Shown here piece after piece: positions 44,082 to 56,248 of a stretch of DNA of 64,000 nucleotides. Location: positions 83,171 through 147,170 of the forward strand of contig QKWP01000619.1 of NCBI GenBank assembly GCA_003550325.1. The letters run 5' to 3'. Positions within the stretch are counted from its first letter, which is position 1. Every line of letters begins with the position of its first letter. The position numbers and the translations under genes are program-made. The DNA comes from Gigaspora rosea (lineage: Eukaryota > Glomeromycota > Glomeromycetes > Diversisporales > Gigasporaceae). The notes below the pieces were generated by a model. That model saw only the letters and a program-made list of their open reading frames with translations, had not been told where the DNA came from and did no database searches.

Positions 44082-44639
44082 GTGAAAAGAGAGGTAAATA
44101 TATAAATTACCGTAAATAAATTCAACCCAACAAAAATTTTTCAATTTAAGTTTCTAATTATTAATAGAAAACACTAGGGCTGAACAAGGATTACGACCAC
44201 ATTTTATTGGACAATTAAAACCAACAGTAATCCTTTATAGTGATACACATCCTAAAGGATTAGAAATAAGCCAAATAGCAATACGCGATCAAAATAAAGC
44301 TGATTGTTTAATAATAATGGGAACCTCTTTAAGAATTCCTGGAGTAAAAGATCTTATTAAGGGTTTTGCAAGAGTGGTTCATGGTCGTAACAGTTGCGTA
44401 ATATTGGTGAATGCTACGGATGTAGTTAATAAAGGATGGAATGGTATTATTGATTATCAAATAAAAGGTACCTGTGATGAGTGGGTTAAACTTGTTGACT
44501 TAGAGTTATTAAATGGCAAAAGAATTCCAACTATGATACCATCAAAAAATAATTATGACAATACAAATATACAAACAAGAAATAAAAGAAAGCAAGGTTT
44601 TAGGACAGACTTATCAAGCAAGAAAAAAAGAAATTAGTA

Positions 44640-45785
44640 AAGGTTTCCCAGTACGAATTTTAAAAATAATACAAGATTAAACTGATTAAACATTATGGCC
44701 CGAATTAAGCTTAATTTTGGCAGAAATTTGAAATCATACCTCTCCAGGCATAATTATAACTTGTATATAATTATTAAACCGTAAGTTTAAAGTGCAATTG
44801 ATTTATTAAATATAATAAAAAATGAATATTAGAATAATGTTATTTAAATTAAATTTATAAAACGAGTATTGCAGGAGGACAATTACAATTTTTGCTTGCA
44901 TCAATCCTATTTATTGAATTTGAAATCTGGATTTGCTTATAAGAAGTGCTCAGGTGCTCTTAAATAATCATAATTTAAGTAATTTAATTGTGTAATTATA
45001 TAAATAAAAAATTCTTTATTCATTACTACAAATACTATCTAATTGTACATAACATATTAAAAGTTTTTTCAATGACATTAAAGAAATAAAAAGTCTTTTT
45101 TTGACTTATAGTTATCTTTGGTGTGGCACTCTGACAAAAAGGCTCGTGTTTTGTGCACATGAATATAAATTTATTCAGCCTCTTGGGCAAAGGACCATAC
45201 ATGTTGGTATAGAGATAAATAAAAAAAGAAAATATCTCAGTTTTGGAATTAAAAATTATTGACCGAAATCATATTAATTTGGATTTGAATTAAGATACTT
45301 TTTAATAAAATTTAACAATCTCTAGAACTTTATGACCATTTATTTTAACATGGGAATATTCAATAATTTATCTACACTTGATGCATTGCAAAAATTGATG
45401 AAAAATGCATCTATAATTGTTAAGAGATAAATTTTCAAATAACTTTTATAAGGCATTTTACGTTTCACACCAATTTAGCATGTTCTTTTGAATACTAACC
45501 ATATCACACATATAAGAATACAACACAAACGCAATGATATAATGGAATATATTTGCGACTGTTCAATCACTATAAATCATGTAAAACAACTTTTGAATCA
45601 TTAAAAACGGAGCGAACATTGAAAGAGAAAAGAATAAGTAAAAATTTATTATTTTAAATACATCCTGATGCTATTTAGTAATAGTCTAGCATTAGAGGTG
45701 AACAATCTCAATCATGGAACTTGAATTTTACTTATTAGATAACAAAAATAAGTATTTTTATTTATGTTATAAATGTGTAAATCCG
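44640..45785. other. No gene seen
   Basis: AT-rich spacer between sirtuin B and the protease; no supported ORF or repeat. Confidence 0.4.
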
Positions 45786-45787
45786 AT

Positions 45788-46961
45788 TTAATTATTATCT
45801 TGATCAAAAATACTATATATATTCTTCAAAAAAAAAGACCAAAAATTATAGTAGGGTTATTGAAAATAGAAGTAGGACCATTTGGCTGAATAGTTCCTTT
45901 ACACAATCCATTATTAGGTGATTCAGTATTATCAAAAATATCTCTGTTATCGATATTAAAAATTACTCCACTAAATTTAGCACTGATTAGTACTTTGCTA
46001 TTACATGGTAAATAATAGAATCCACCAATGGCCTTTGAATTTGGAATTTGTTCATATATCTTTTTAGGAACATCGTCTGGAGCATTTATTAAAGAAGTTC
46101 CAGTATCAATTTTTGCTAGGACATTTTGAAATCCTAATGCTTTATTATTGACAAGTAAGTTATTGAGAGGAATTATCCATTCATTATATTCAGGATTAGT
46201 ATTAAAGATAAAGAAATCAAAAAAAGAATTTTTATCTACTAATTTTGTCCAAGTAATCCTACCAACCTCAAAGGATGAATCTGTATTACCAATAAACAAA
46301 TAACTTGTCTCACCATTTCTTCTGAACTTAAAAGCAAACTGACACGAATAAATATGTCCTTGATTTTTTAGTAAAGTTAAGAATTGCTGTAGATAATCTA
46401 ACCCCATGATACCATCCTATGGAGAAACTGCCATTCCTGGAAAATTAATATTATTTGCTATACCAATTGTTTGACCTGTAACTGAATGACCTAAAAAACT
46501 TAAATCCAATGATCCTTTAGTTCCTGACTCTTGCCCAATGCTATAATTAATATCAAAAATACCGCTCTTTGAAAATTTATCTTTAGTTTCATTATACTTA
46601 TTTTTTTCATTACATACAGATGCAGTTAATTTACAATTCGTGTCTGGAATCCAAAAAAGAGGAGACCCAGTATCAAACATAATGTTGAAAGACTGTGGGG
46701 GTTTTTAATATTTATTGACCCATAATATGAATATTCATTATTACCTTTTATTTCATCAAAAGGGGTTCTTTTTAATAAAATATTAATTGAACTATTTTGA
46801 GCTTGACTATTATTCAATGCTTCAACAAAAAGGGCAAAGTGATAAAAAATAACGATATAAAAATATATAATAACTCGAAGACCAACTTCTGAGTTATATT
46901 GGTCAGAGTTATCCCACAATTTGCACTGTCGCAAAACTAATTTAACGTTACAATTATGCAC
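45788..46961 (-). pseudogene. Pepsin-like (A1) aspartic protease, three lesions
   Basis: An N-terminal hydrophobic stretch IIYFYIVIFYHFALFVEA suggests a secretion signal. Then come NEYSYYGSINIKN and, in another frame, SFNIMFDTGSPLFWIPDTNC (first catalytic Asp), SLDLSFLGHSVTGQTIGIA, DGIMGLDY, KIDTGTSLINAPDDV (second catalytic Asp) and TIIFG. Lesions are a one-base slip at the C5 run near 46700, a TAG at 46405-46407 between SP and DGIMGLDY, and a slip in the T9 run at 45828-45836. Past that run the usual C-terminal FLKNIYSIFDQDNN continues to TAA 45788-45790. Two of the three lesions are in homopolymers, so sequencing error must be considered. A living copy would be a secreted or vacuolar protease. 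The 5' end at 46961 is GTG, so the real start is not identified. Confidence 0.85.
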
Positions 46962-46964
46962 AGG

Positions 46965-48535
46965 ATAATTGTGTGCTCAGCACATGAAACTTGGTAACCC
47001 CGAAAAATTTAACAATAACAGTTACAGGATACAATAAAGTCATACGATTTGTCGACTATAGTTAAGAACAAAATAAAGCATTGCACTAATGCAGTGAGCC
47101 TTGAGAATTAGATAAAGAATTAAGTTTATTTATAACTTATATTAGCACAATAAGTACTGTAAAGCACAATAAGAGAGCACAAAAATTGTGAGCAAAGAAA
47201 ATGCTACACATACTATATACGAGATAGTAACTATATAGCATATAATACTATATTGAAAGTGAGAATCTCATGCTCACCGCACAAACAAAGATGGCACTGA
47301 AACCTTTTTTGGCGATTCCGAAAGTTTTGAGTTTTGGATTATAGCTTCCGAAACCTTATCCGAAACTCGAAACCTCAACCGAAACCCGAAACCTCAACCG
47401 AAACCCGAAACTCCAAAACATCAAAAACTTATTTGTTTATTATCTCCAAAGTTGGTGCTGATACCCTTTAGTGCCAAATCTGAAGTTTCAGGCTTCGTAT
47501 TATAACTTCTGAAACCTTATCTGAAACTCGAAACCTTACCCGAAACCAAAAACCTCATTCGAACCAAAGCCCCAACTTCCATATACATTGATTGCATTAA
47601 TGTATTATATATCTCTTTCAATAATACATCAAACGCACAGATGTATGCTATATATCTCTTCAATATATATTAATCGCACTAATGTATATTTTATATCACC
47701 TTAAAGAATTCAATGCACCAACAATTTATTGCATGCGTGCAGTCCTTTTTGGTATAATTCCGAAGTTTATATTCTGACAATTAATGTTGCTTTTGCAAGC
47801 ATCAGTTTTTTTACTTATTACGTAAACAGGGTATAATATCAAGTAATAATAAGTAATTAGTACATCCATATCTACTAATGATAGAATTGATAGGTTACTG
47901 CAGAATTAAATGAATTTTTGGTATCAAAAGAAATAAAATACTTATCAATTTATCATTGGCAATTTGTTCTATCGTCCTAGAATTTTGCATCAATTGTAAT
48001 AACCAATAGTATATATTTAGATAGTATCAACTGTATTATGAAAATTCAAATCGAATAGGATTGGTTCTGAATTTGATCCGAACTTCAAATCCAGATCGGT
48101 TTCAGTTTAATCTCTGACTAGAATGATTTTTTTAATCTGGCTTGGAACAATATATGTGAATTACAAATAGTTAAAAATTTTTTATTCGTTGCATAATCTC
48201 ATCCTTAATGTAAGCCATAAAGAGGTAGCCAGATTAATATGCACCTAGGATCACCTAGTTAGGTAAAGTGCAATTACTTTTATTTTAATTTCTAATAGAA
48301 TTTCGTACTTTTTGTAAGGGTCACAATTTTAGCATTTAGTTTAGAAATTAAATGGAATAATGAATAGCCAAAATATGCGAAAAACTTTATTGAATCTAGT
48401 AAAAAAATAGAATGCGCAAAAATAATATAAACTCAATAATATAATATTAAATGTAAGATTTTGGAGAAATACTATTTAGCCTGTTAAGTAATTTTAATAG
48501 TTATTACTAGTTTTATGAATTTTATAACTAATGTC
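46965..48535. other. No gene; CGAAACC-type simple repeats
   Basis: 47340-47570 is built of CCGAAACC/TCGAAACC words in two related blocks. 47580-47700 has diverged repeats of TAATGTATTATATATCTCTT with CGCA words. The rest is AT-rich. Confidence 0.5.
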
Positions 48536-48538
48536 GAA

Positions 48539-48915
48539 TTAGATATTTTCACTTTTTTTAACTATTTCTTTAGCATCTATATTGCCCTTGTCCACTACCA
48601 TCTTAAAATAAATTAAACCTTTAGATTTATTAACTTCTAAATCTAATTCTCCATTATAGTATAGCATTTCTAATTTATATATTGCATTATCATCCCTATT
48701 AATAAATGCTCTAATCAAATAATCTAACAACTCAACTTTATTTTTATCCTTATCTATTTCTAAAAGATCAATGTATAGCTTTTGCGCTTCCAACACACCT
48801 TCGTTAGCAGCTTGTTTAATTAATCTAAAGCCTTCCTTTTTGTCTTTCTCTTCTTGTTCATTAGATCTATCAATACTATTTGAATAATAACCATGTAGCA
48901 AATATTTTGCTTTCC
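48539..48915 (-). CDS. Sel1-like repeat protein, C-terminal exon
   Basis: The frame reads KAKYLLHGYYSNSIDRSNEQ, EGFRLIKQAANEGVLEAQKL, DDNAIYKLEMLYYNGELDLE and KGLIYFKMVVDKGNIDAKEI, ending at TAG 48539-48541. These are about three Sel1 (SLR) units with the A-x-x-x-L-x-x-x-Y pattern. SLR domains are helical scaffolds, often fused to kinases in these fungi. No ATG starts the exon; upstream sequence is quickly interrupted by a SINE (48956-49955), so the 5' part is missing or displaced. Either a truncated gene or the last exon of one whose upstream exons were lost. Confidence 0.65.
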
Positions 48916-48955
48916 AAATTTATATATAAGTATAATAAAATTAGTTAAATTTGTT

Positions 48956-49955
48956 TTTGTTGTATTAAAGTCTCTGTTTGGGGGTTTGGGTATTTTTTTA
49001 TTCAAATATTAAATTAAAAAAATCACTTGTAGGTACCCAAAATTTGTTACATAGATGAGAATACAACTAGTCACATATATACTTATGGTATTTGCTTAAA
49101 GGTTCTATACTAGCTACTATACCTGCAACTCAACTATAAAAATTGTTTATTTAAACTCTCTAATCTTTTGTCTCTATTGCTAATCTTTAGATTGTATTAA
49201 TAGTATAGCTCTTTATTATATTAGTTAGTCAGATTTGTACCGAATACTAAACTAGTCTTTTAAACCTTCTTCTATATATCCAAAAGTACTATTTAGTTTA
49301 TTCTTAATAGAAAACTTGGTAGAGCAATCAGTATCTGTTCTATGCAAGTATTTATCTATACTTCAGTAACTTGTACTATAGCATTAACTAACAAGTGTTA
49401 AAGATACTTTTAAACTACTACTATTATTTACTTTTGCCTTGTAAGATTTGTTCTAATTCTGGCATCTACTATTACTTTTCTACTAGTCCTTATACCAATA
49501 TATCCTAAACTTTCAAACCAGTTAGCCCAAATAGATCAATCTATCTAGTATTAGATGCTATTATAGTTTTTTTTCTTTTGCCAATATAAATCTAGTAACC
49601 AAATTAGTGAACTCTTTTCTCAAAGAGCTCTTGTTATTTGCTTTTTTAGCTCTAGTTTTTAATATTACTTTTTGGTAATACTATTAAAGTTCTTTACTAC
49701 TTCTTTACTTAGAAATTGCCAAACAGGTTTTTGTTTCTCTAGTTCCTTGAATTTGTCTATATAATAATATACAACTATATTGCTCCTATTCAAAATAGTA
49801 GAACCGAGACTATAGATAATATACTCAACTGATCAATAAAAAGCAGTTTCTAAAATATAGATCTAGTTTTTTAAAGCATTCTAATAGAATTTGAACCTTA
49901 AACTTGCTGCTTAAAAAGTAACAACTTAATAATTTCTCTAAGATACTATATTTAA
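48956..49955 (-). mobile_element. tRNA-derived SINE, family 1, heavily C-to-T/G-to-A mutated copy
   Basis: Same layout and orientation as the 40.9-41.8 kb copy, but nearly every difference replaces C by T or G by A on this strand. For example, CGGTATATCCCAGACTTCCA corresponds here to CAATATATCCTAAACTTTCA. The 18-bp duplications AAAATTAGTTAAATTTGT lie at 48938-48955 and 49956-49973. Confidence 0.85.
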
Positions 49956-49973
49956 AAAATTAGTTAAATTTGT

Positions 49974-50490
49974 ATGATTGTATAAATAGAACAAAAAAAA
50001 ATATAAAAATAGACTTTTAATAAAATATACTTATAGTATTTTATATCTATATATATATTATTCCAAAAACTAGCTAATTAATTGGTATAAGTAAAAATGC
50101 TCTATACTTCTAAAAACTCTTTTCAAACTCTAATTCCAACTTTAAGTACTAACACTAATATATAAAATTTGTATTAAAAATTTTTATGTTCAAATCTTAA
50201 AAAACTCTGAAAAAAATATTATAAAATATATAATAGATACAAACTACTATAGGTGCGTTTTATAATAAATAATAAAAATATAGCAATTTAAGCCAATTAA
50301 ATTTTATATTTTGTTAACAATAAGGCTATATGAAGTTAATTTTTTAGTTAATATTGTTCTTTTTTTCTTTTGATATTTTCAGTAAAATAAATATAAAAAA
50401 ATAGAAGGTAAAAAAATAAACTAAAAATACTGTATAACTACAAAATAATATAATAGGGTATGGTTTCAAATTTTAGTCTAAATTAATTGA
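49974..50490. other. AT-rich DNA, nothing recognised
   Basis: No ORF; G+C is as low as in the mutated SINE next to it. Confidence 0.4.
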
Positions 50491-50494
50491 TAAT

Positions 50495-50980
50495 CCACTA
50501 GTCAACTAGTGTATGATCATAGTTTAATGTGATACAAATTACTATATAAATTACTTATAGATAAAATGTCATGATCACTCAAGAAAAAATTATTTTTTTC
50601 TAAGTTAACAAGTTATATCAACTAATTAAAAGTTGTAGAGCTCGTCAAGATATACCTAATAGTAGTTAGATCATTAAAATCAGCCTAGTAGATATGGAAA
50701 TATTATCAAAAAACAATTGGGCAACTATATAAATAAAATTCTATATAAATAAATTAAAATTTTATATAGTCGCCCAATTGTTTTTCAATAATATCTCTGC
50801 ATTTACAGGGCTAATTTTAATAATTTAACTACTATTAAATGTGTCTTAATGAGCTCTACAACTATCAATTAGTTAACATGACTTATTAACTTAGTAAAAA
50901 ATATTTTTCTTGAGTGATCATGCTATTTCATCTTTATATAGTAATTTGTATCAAGTTAGACTATAATTATGCACTAGTTC
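50495..50980. mobile_element. Foldback MITE, family M3, complete copy
   Basis: Arms of about 230 bp face each other around an AT core near 50740. Landmarks are AGTGTATGATCATAGTTTAA at one end, TTGTAGAGCTCGT and CAATTGGGCAACTATATA in the left arm, and the complements in the right arm. Other members: 51489-51602 plus 59197-59525 (split) and 63225-63390 (half). Confidence 0.88.
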
Positions 50981-51189
50981 CAAAATCAAAATAACTCTCA
51001 ATACATTATTATTTTTTTTAATATTTAAGGTGAGACCTTGCTCTTATCTTTATTAAATTTAATTGAAACTTTTTACAATACTGAAAAAAATTCGTTTTTT
51101 AAATCTAATGCTAAGAAAAGAAGCTCAAACATATATTAAAGTGAACTGCAATACTTATCTGCGGCCTAAACCTCAATACATTATTTTGT

Positions 51190-51480
51190 AGTATATAGCA
51201 AATAAAAAATAATTTAAAATAAAAATAATTTAAAATAAAAAATAATTTAAAATAAAAAATAATTTAAAATAAAAAATAATTTAAAATAAAAAATAATTTA
51301 AAATAAAAAAAAATTAAAAAAAAAAAAAAATTAAAAAAAAAAATAATTTAAAATAAAAAATAATTTAAAATAAAAAATAATTTAAAATAAAAAATATTAA
51401 AAATAAAATAATTTAAAAAATGAAATTAAAAAAAATTAAAAAAAATAAAATAAAATTTTAAAAAAAACAAAAAAAAATAA
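51190..51480 (+). repeat. 17-bp low-complexity tandem array
   Basis: Repeats of AAAATAATTTAAAATAA, about 12 copies, degenerating at the end. Confidence 0.9.
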
Positions 51481-51488
51481 TTTAATTG

Positions 51489-51602
51489 ATAATTTCCAGT
51501 CATGTGAAAAATAATCATAGTAAAATGTGATGCAGATCATATATGAAAATCACAGTGGTTGCGCCCATCTAAAAAATTTTTTCTTACTAAGTTAATACTA
51601 TA
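51489..51602. mobile_element. M3 MITE, left part of a copy split by the 7.6-kb element
   Basis: Starts CCAGTCATGTG.. and runs to CTTACTAAGTTAATACTATA. The other half resumes at 59197 with ACTATATGTTCACTAATTG and ends near 59525. Joined at one ACTATA, the halves match the intact M3 arms without gap. Confidence 0.85.
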
Positions 51603-51689
51603 TTAATAATTGGTGCCATAATCCAAAATGCAATTTGTCATAATGTAATAATTATTTATTACAAAAATGTAATTGTAATTACATTTATT

Positions 51690-51900
51690 TTATATAATAA
51701 ATATTATTACATGTAATAATATTGTAATAAGTAATAATTTTATTACAAGCATTAACTATTATTACAAGTAATAATTATTATTACAAGTAATAATTATTAT
51801 TACAAGTAATAATTATTATTACAAGTAATAATTTATTTTACAAGTAATAAATCTTATTACAAAGTAATAAGTTTTATTATAAAATTATTATTATATTATA
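51690..51900 (+). repeat. Palindromic 19-bp tandem repeat
   Basis: AAGTAATAATTATTATTAC occurs about five times between 51740 and 51850; each unit is nearly self-complementary. Diverged forms (TTATTACATGTAATAAT) lie at 57236-57288, 57801-57952 and 59105-59165. Confidence 0.85.
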
Positions 51901-52195
51901 AATTATAATATTATAAATAAACAAAGCTAAAACTATAGTATTTATATAAATATATAATATGCTTTAATAAATACAATCAAATCTCATTTTAGTCACTCTT
52001 GATATAGCTATAATCTTAATTATACTATTTTTAAATTCAATCTATTATAAACTTTATAAAATTTGACCTTTAAATAGTTACAACTTTTTATAATTATCAG
52101 ATTCTTGTTTCTTGAGCTATTAATTATATTGAGGTTTGACTGGATAAAAAAATAAAGTTAATAAATTAAAGTTGTATAATATAAATAAGGGGAAT
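51901..52195. other. AT-rich DNA inside the 7.6-kb element
   Basis: No ORF or repeat recognised. Confidence 0.35.
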
Positions 52196-52403
52196 CTATT
52201 TGTCACCCTCTATAACATGCTTATTTGTCACTGCTTTATTTATAACTCAAAATCCTACTAAGATAATACCTATTGCACTTCTAACAAAAAATGATCTTCT
52301 TGCAATTCTGTATTAATTTTGACTCTAACCCTAACCTAATTCTACTTTAATATTAATATGGCCTTATTGGCAGTGACAAATAAATGTGTCAAGGGGTGAC
52401 AAG
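52196..52403. mobile_element. 208-bp MITE with telomere-like words
   Basis: TTTGTCACCCTCTATAACAT with TTATTTGTCACTG at the left mirrors CAGTGACAAATAAATGTGTC and AAGGGGTGACAAG at the right. The core has CTCTAACCCTAACCTAA. A similar core lies at 27.36-27.43 kb. Confidence 0.75.
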
Positions 52404-52512
52404 AACATTTATCCTATAAATGAAACAAGTAAAACTAATATTTTTAATTAATAAATTATTTTTTAAATAAGATTAAAATTTAATTTAATTAATTATATAT
52501 AATAAAATATAC

Positions 52513-53128
52513 TTTGAGGCCCTCGGATCGATAGTGCAGTAGTTAGCACTACAGGATCACAATCACAAGGTTGCAAGTTCAAGTCCAATGGGCGACGAAA
52601 ACTCTGCCAGGACCAGATTGGAATGATCTTTAAGAGGACTTCTGTTTAAGACAAAGAACAGGTTCATACGGAAGAATGCAGTCACTGGCATAGCTACGAG
52701 GTCGGGATGACCAAAAAAGGTGAATCCGGCAACAAATGACATTAACATTGAGAATGCCTGCATAAAGATTAATAAAATTGGACAGAGAAATAAGTCATGG
52801 GTACCGACCAAATTAGAAAATAAGAAATCAGGAACTAATGCTACACTGACCAAAAATAGAAGTGGCTCTCGGGGCAAATGAAAAATGGCCAACCAAGATA
52901 GCGTACTAGCGGAATATATAGTTCCTTAAAAGCTGCCTAGGATTCAATAGGTATGGTGCACCAGATGTAGTAGACTTGCTGGAGTCAGCTGGGAAAAATG
53001 GTCGACTAGAGGGAGATATAGATTAGGAAACCCTACTACTGTATATGTAAGACCTTTGAAATAAGTATAATAAAGAGCATCACCTGACGTCCCCAGATAA
53101 TTGCTATCCTGGAGGTTTAAAAAAAAAT
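52513..53128 (+). mobile_element. tRNA-derived SINE, family 2
   Basis: The head CCTCGGATCGATAGTGCAG, TAGTTAGCACTACAGG, then GGTTGCAAGTTCAAGTCC has tRNA A- and B-box texture. A 500-bp body follows and the 3' end is A-rich (53118-53128). No clear target duplication was found because the tail runs into TA repeats. The minus-strand ORF 52563-52892 is a shadow of the body. Confidence 0.7.
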
Positions 53129-53690
53129 ATATATATATATTTTGTATAGAGAATTTCTATTTGTACCCGGTAGGTATATACCCACCTCCACAGCAAACCA
53201 ATTAGATTTTAGGATTTTGTATAATATAATACAGTCCAAAATTGCAAAACAAACATTCATTTTATTAAAAATTGCATATTGCTCAAAATTTGCATAGAAA
53301 ACCACTTTTCGTGTTCTAACAAAAAGTTTTTTTTAACCAATTTTACTATATAACTTCCAAACTCTAACTCTAAACTTTGTACTTACCTAACCCTAAACTA
53401 ACAAATACAAAATTTAATTTTATAATATAGTTAAATATTGTTATTTTTGTACTCTATGAATAAAAATTTTGTAGTTTGTGTAACTGTGTAGCAAATCCTA
53501 AGGGTAAATGTAGCTTTTCTATATATTATTATATTATTATATATAATAAATAATATTATATATAATAATATTATTTATATAATATTATTATTTATATAAT
53601 ATTATTATTATATAATATTACTAGTGCGATAGGTGGCGCTTCGCGCCACTAATCTTATACAGTTTTTTTTGTTCGTTATAAATTTATTAC
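53129..53690. other. AT-rich DNA, no gene
   Basis: Contains CTCTAACTCTAAAC and CCTAACCCTAAAC words near 53360-53395 and ATATTATTATATAA runs. Confidence 0.4.
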
Positions 53691-53699
53691 AGAATTTGT

Positions 53700-55235
53700 C
53701 ATATATAATAGTACGTTCGTTCTAGTTACGTTCCATACGTTTGTTTGTTTAAAAAAAAAGTTAATGTTAGATTTATAATATAAAAAAAAAAAAAAAAATT
53801 AACATGCTACATTTCTTTCTAGTTATGTTCTATACGTTTGTCTAAAGTATTACGTTTGTTCTAAAAAAAGAACATTAGATATATATATATATATATAAAA
53901 AGAGAAAAAAGAAAAAAAACTAACTTTTGTATTACACTTGTTTTAGTTACGTTCATACGTTCGTTAAGTACTACGTTGTAAAGTACTACGTTCATTAAGT
54001 ACTACGTTCGTTAAGTACTACGTTCGTAAAGTACTACGTTCGTAAAGTACTACGTTCGTAAAGTACTACATTCGTAAAGTACTACGTTCGTAAAGTATTA
54101 CGTTCATAACTTACTACGTTTGTAACTAATACGTTCGTTCTAAAAAAAAAAAATAATGTTAGATATATACATAAAAAAAAAAGAGAGAAAAAGAAAAACT
54201 TATGTGTTGTGCCCGTTCTAGGTACGTTCGTTTAAAGTACAACGTTCGTTCTAAAAAAAACACAAAAAAGAACGTTAGATACATATAAATAAATAAATAT
54301 ATATATATATATAAAATATTAACGCGTTACGCTCAAAGTATTACGTTCGTTTAAAAAAAAAAAGAATGTTAGATAAGATATATTTACATATAAAAAAAAA
54401 GAAATAAAAAAAGAAAAACTAACGTATCACGTCTGTTTTAGCTACGTTCTTTTATAGTACTACGTTGGTTTTAAAAAAAAGAACGTTAAATATATATTAT
54501 ATATATATATATATATATAAAAGAAAAACTAACGCGTTACGCCCTTTTAGCTATGTTCTACACATTTGTCTAAAGTACTACGTTTGTTCTAAAAAAAAAG
54601 AATTTATATATAAAAAGAAAGAAATCTAACGTGTTACGCCCATTTTAGCTATATTCCGTACGTTCATCTAGAGTACTACTTTTGTTTTAAAAAAAAAGAA
54701 GTGAGAACGTTAGATATATAATAATAAAAAAAAAAAAGAAAATCTAACGTGCTACACCTATTCTAGCTAAGTTCTATATAAGTTCCATACGTTCGTCTTA
54801 AAAAAAAAGACCGTTAACATTAGAAGGAAAAAAAAAAACTAACGTATTACACTTCATTCTAGACGTTCGTCTAAAGTACTACGTTATATTAAAAAAAAAG
54901 AAGAACGTCAGATATATATATATATAAAAAAAAAAAGAAGATCTAATGTGTTATTCCCATTCTAGATGCGTTCCATACGTTTTTCTAAAGTATTACGTTC
55001 GTTCTAAAAAAAAAAGAAAGAAAGAACGTTAGATATATATATATTATAATATATAAAAAAAAAGAAAATAAAAACTAACGTGTTACGCCCGTTCTAGCTA
55101 CATTCAATACTTCGTCTAGAGCACTACTTTCATTCTAAAAAAAAAAGAACTTTAGATATATAATAATAAAAATAAAAAAAAACTAATTTACTATGCTCAT
55201 TCTAGCTACGTTCTATACATTCGTTTAAAGAAAAG
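53700..55235 (+). repeat. CpG-containing satellite, unit about 105-125 bp, about 12 copies
   Basis: Typical order: CTAACGTGTTACGCCC, TTCTAGCTACGTTCCATACG, TTCGTCTAAAGTACTACG, TTCGTTCTAAAAAAAA, GAACGTTAGATATATAT and an A/G-rich run. Between 53960 and 54120 a shorter 16-bp unit (GTACTACGTTCGTAAA) is amplified inside one monomer. Confidence 0.88.
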
Positions 55236-55239
55236 AAAA

Positions 55240-56230
55240 GAATAAGTACATCAGTACTACTATAATTAAAAACATACTAAAATTTTAAAAAAATTTAAAA
55301 AAATGTCAAAAATGAAGAACAGCCGATACTTTTATGCGAATGTTAAGGTTCCTAGTGATAGACGGTTCTAAAAAATAAAAAAATTAATAAAAAAAAAATA
55401 AAAAAATTCTATTTATATGATAAGTCAATCTTTAATATGATTGGCCGATCATATAAGAGTTGCCCTGGCCATCTATAATTTTCTTTTAAAAAAATAGACA
55501 AATTACGAATTTTTGACGAATTCATTACGATATTACAGCATTACAGATGCTTCGAGTGGGCACGTGATGAATTTTAATTAACTAATTAATAGATCAATTA
55601 CAAATTATGACAGTATTTAACATGCAAATGATCATATGTCATTAATTTTCTCACGGTCCGATTACGGTTTTGGATATAGTAAATCAAAAATGACAAAGTG
55701 CAATATTGTATGATTATAAAAATTTTCTATATTGATCACGTTTCTGAAAGATGACCAATCGAAAATGTTCAAATAGTCGAACTTTACATCAATGACATAA
55801 TGTGCACGTGCACTAAGTTAGCTAATCATATCAAGAATAAAAGACCAATCAGCGTGCAGATTTATGTCGATCAGAGTGCAAATTATTTTAGTATGTTTTT
55901 AATTACATATAATAATATTAGCATTGTTAAATCATATTACTAGTGTCAACACTACTATAATTTTTTATTATAAGCTGTAGTGTAATGTAAAAATCAGATA
56001 TAATGTAAATTTTTTGATATTTTTTAAAAATGACTATTATGCAAAAATTCTGGTATGAAATCATTTTTGAGGCTTTAACAAAAAAAATTTTTTATGAAAT
56101 TTTGGTATAATCTATACTTCTATACCATTCTAGGCCTTAACTCTACCTAATATTAATTAGAATTTAATTTTTGTTTTTTTTGATTTGTATATTATACAAA
56201 TTTCATATGACTAATGCTAAACACCACAGA
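55240..56230. other. Non-coding DNA inside the 7.6-kb element
   Basis: No ORF over 60 codons. Moderately AT-rich, with short inverted GACCAATC / GATTGGTC-like words around 55430-55860. Confidence 0.4.
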
Positions 56231-56248
56231 TTCAATATATAGTTTTTG

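Larger units (their letters stand above)
37842..44637 (+). pseudogene. Sirtuin (Hst-like) pseudogene B, split by four mobile elements
   Basis: Exon 1 starts at ATG 37842 (MEEIVKLNLKSENDCLLIHE) and, after a one-base slip, has KNCVIITGAGISYS, the NAD-binding GAGIS. The next exon begins near 41846 (DFISSDGLYNMIKS) with two TAA codons, then YTQNIDNLEELVGLDV. After a solo LTR it resumes as DWQFERVKICKAQVVQLHRT (catalytic His) with the zinc pairs CNTC and CPKC. After a MITE comes a GTAAAT..ATTAATAG intron, and the C-terminus from 44173 reads LRPHFIGQLKPTVILYSDTH, CLIIMGTSLRIPGVKD, VILVNATDVVNKGWNG and CDEWVKLV, ending in a basic tail at TAG 44635-44637. The coding parts outside the insertions have few lesions, so death is recent relative to copy A at 21-22 kb. 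Confidence 0.9.

Noticed and set aside
51740-51850. CRISPR-like regularly spaced palindromes
   Set aside because: No spacers; units are directly adjacent, fully AT and part of a TIR-element internal repeat.
52563-52892. 109-codon hydrophobic minus-strand ORF
   Set aside because: Runs through a SINE body from its head; no motif and unusual residue composition.
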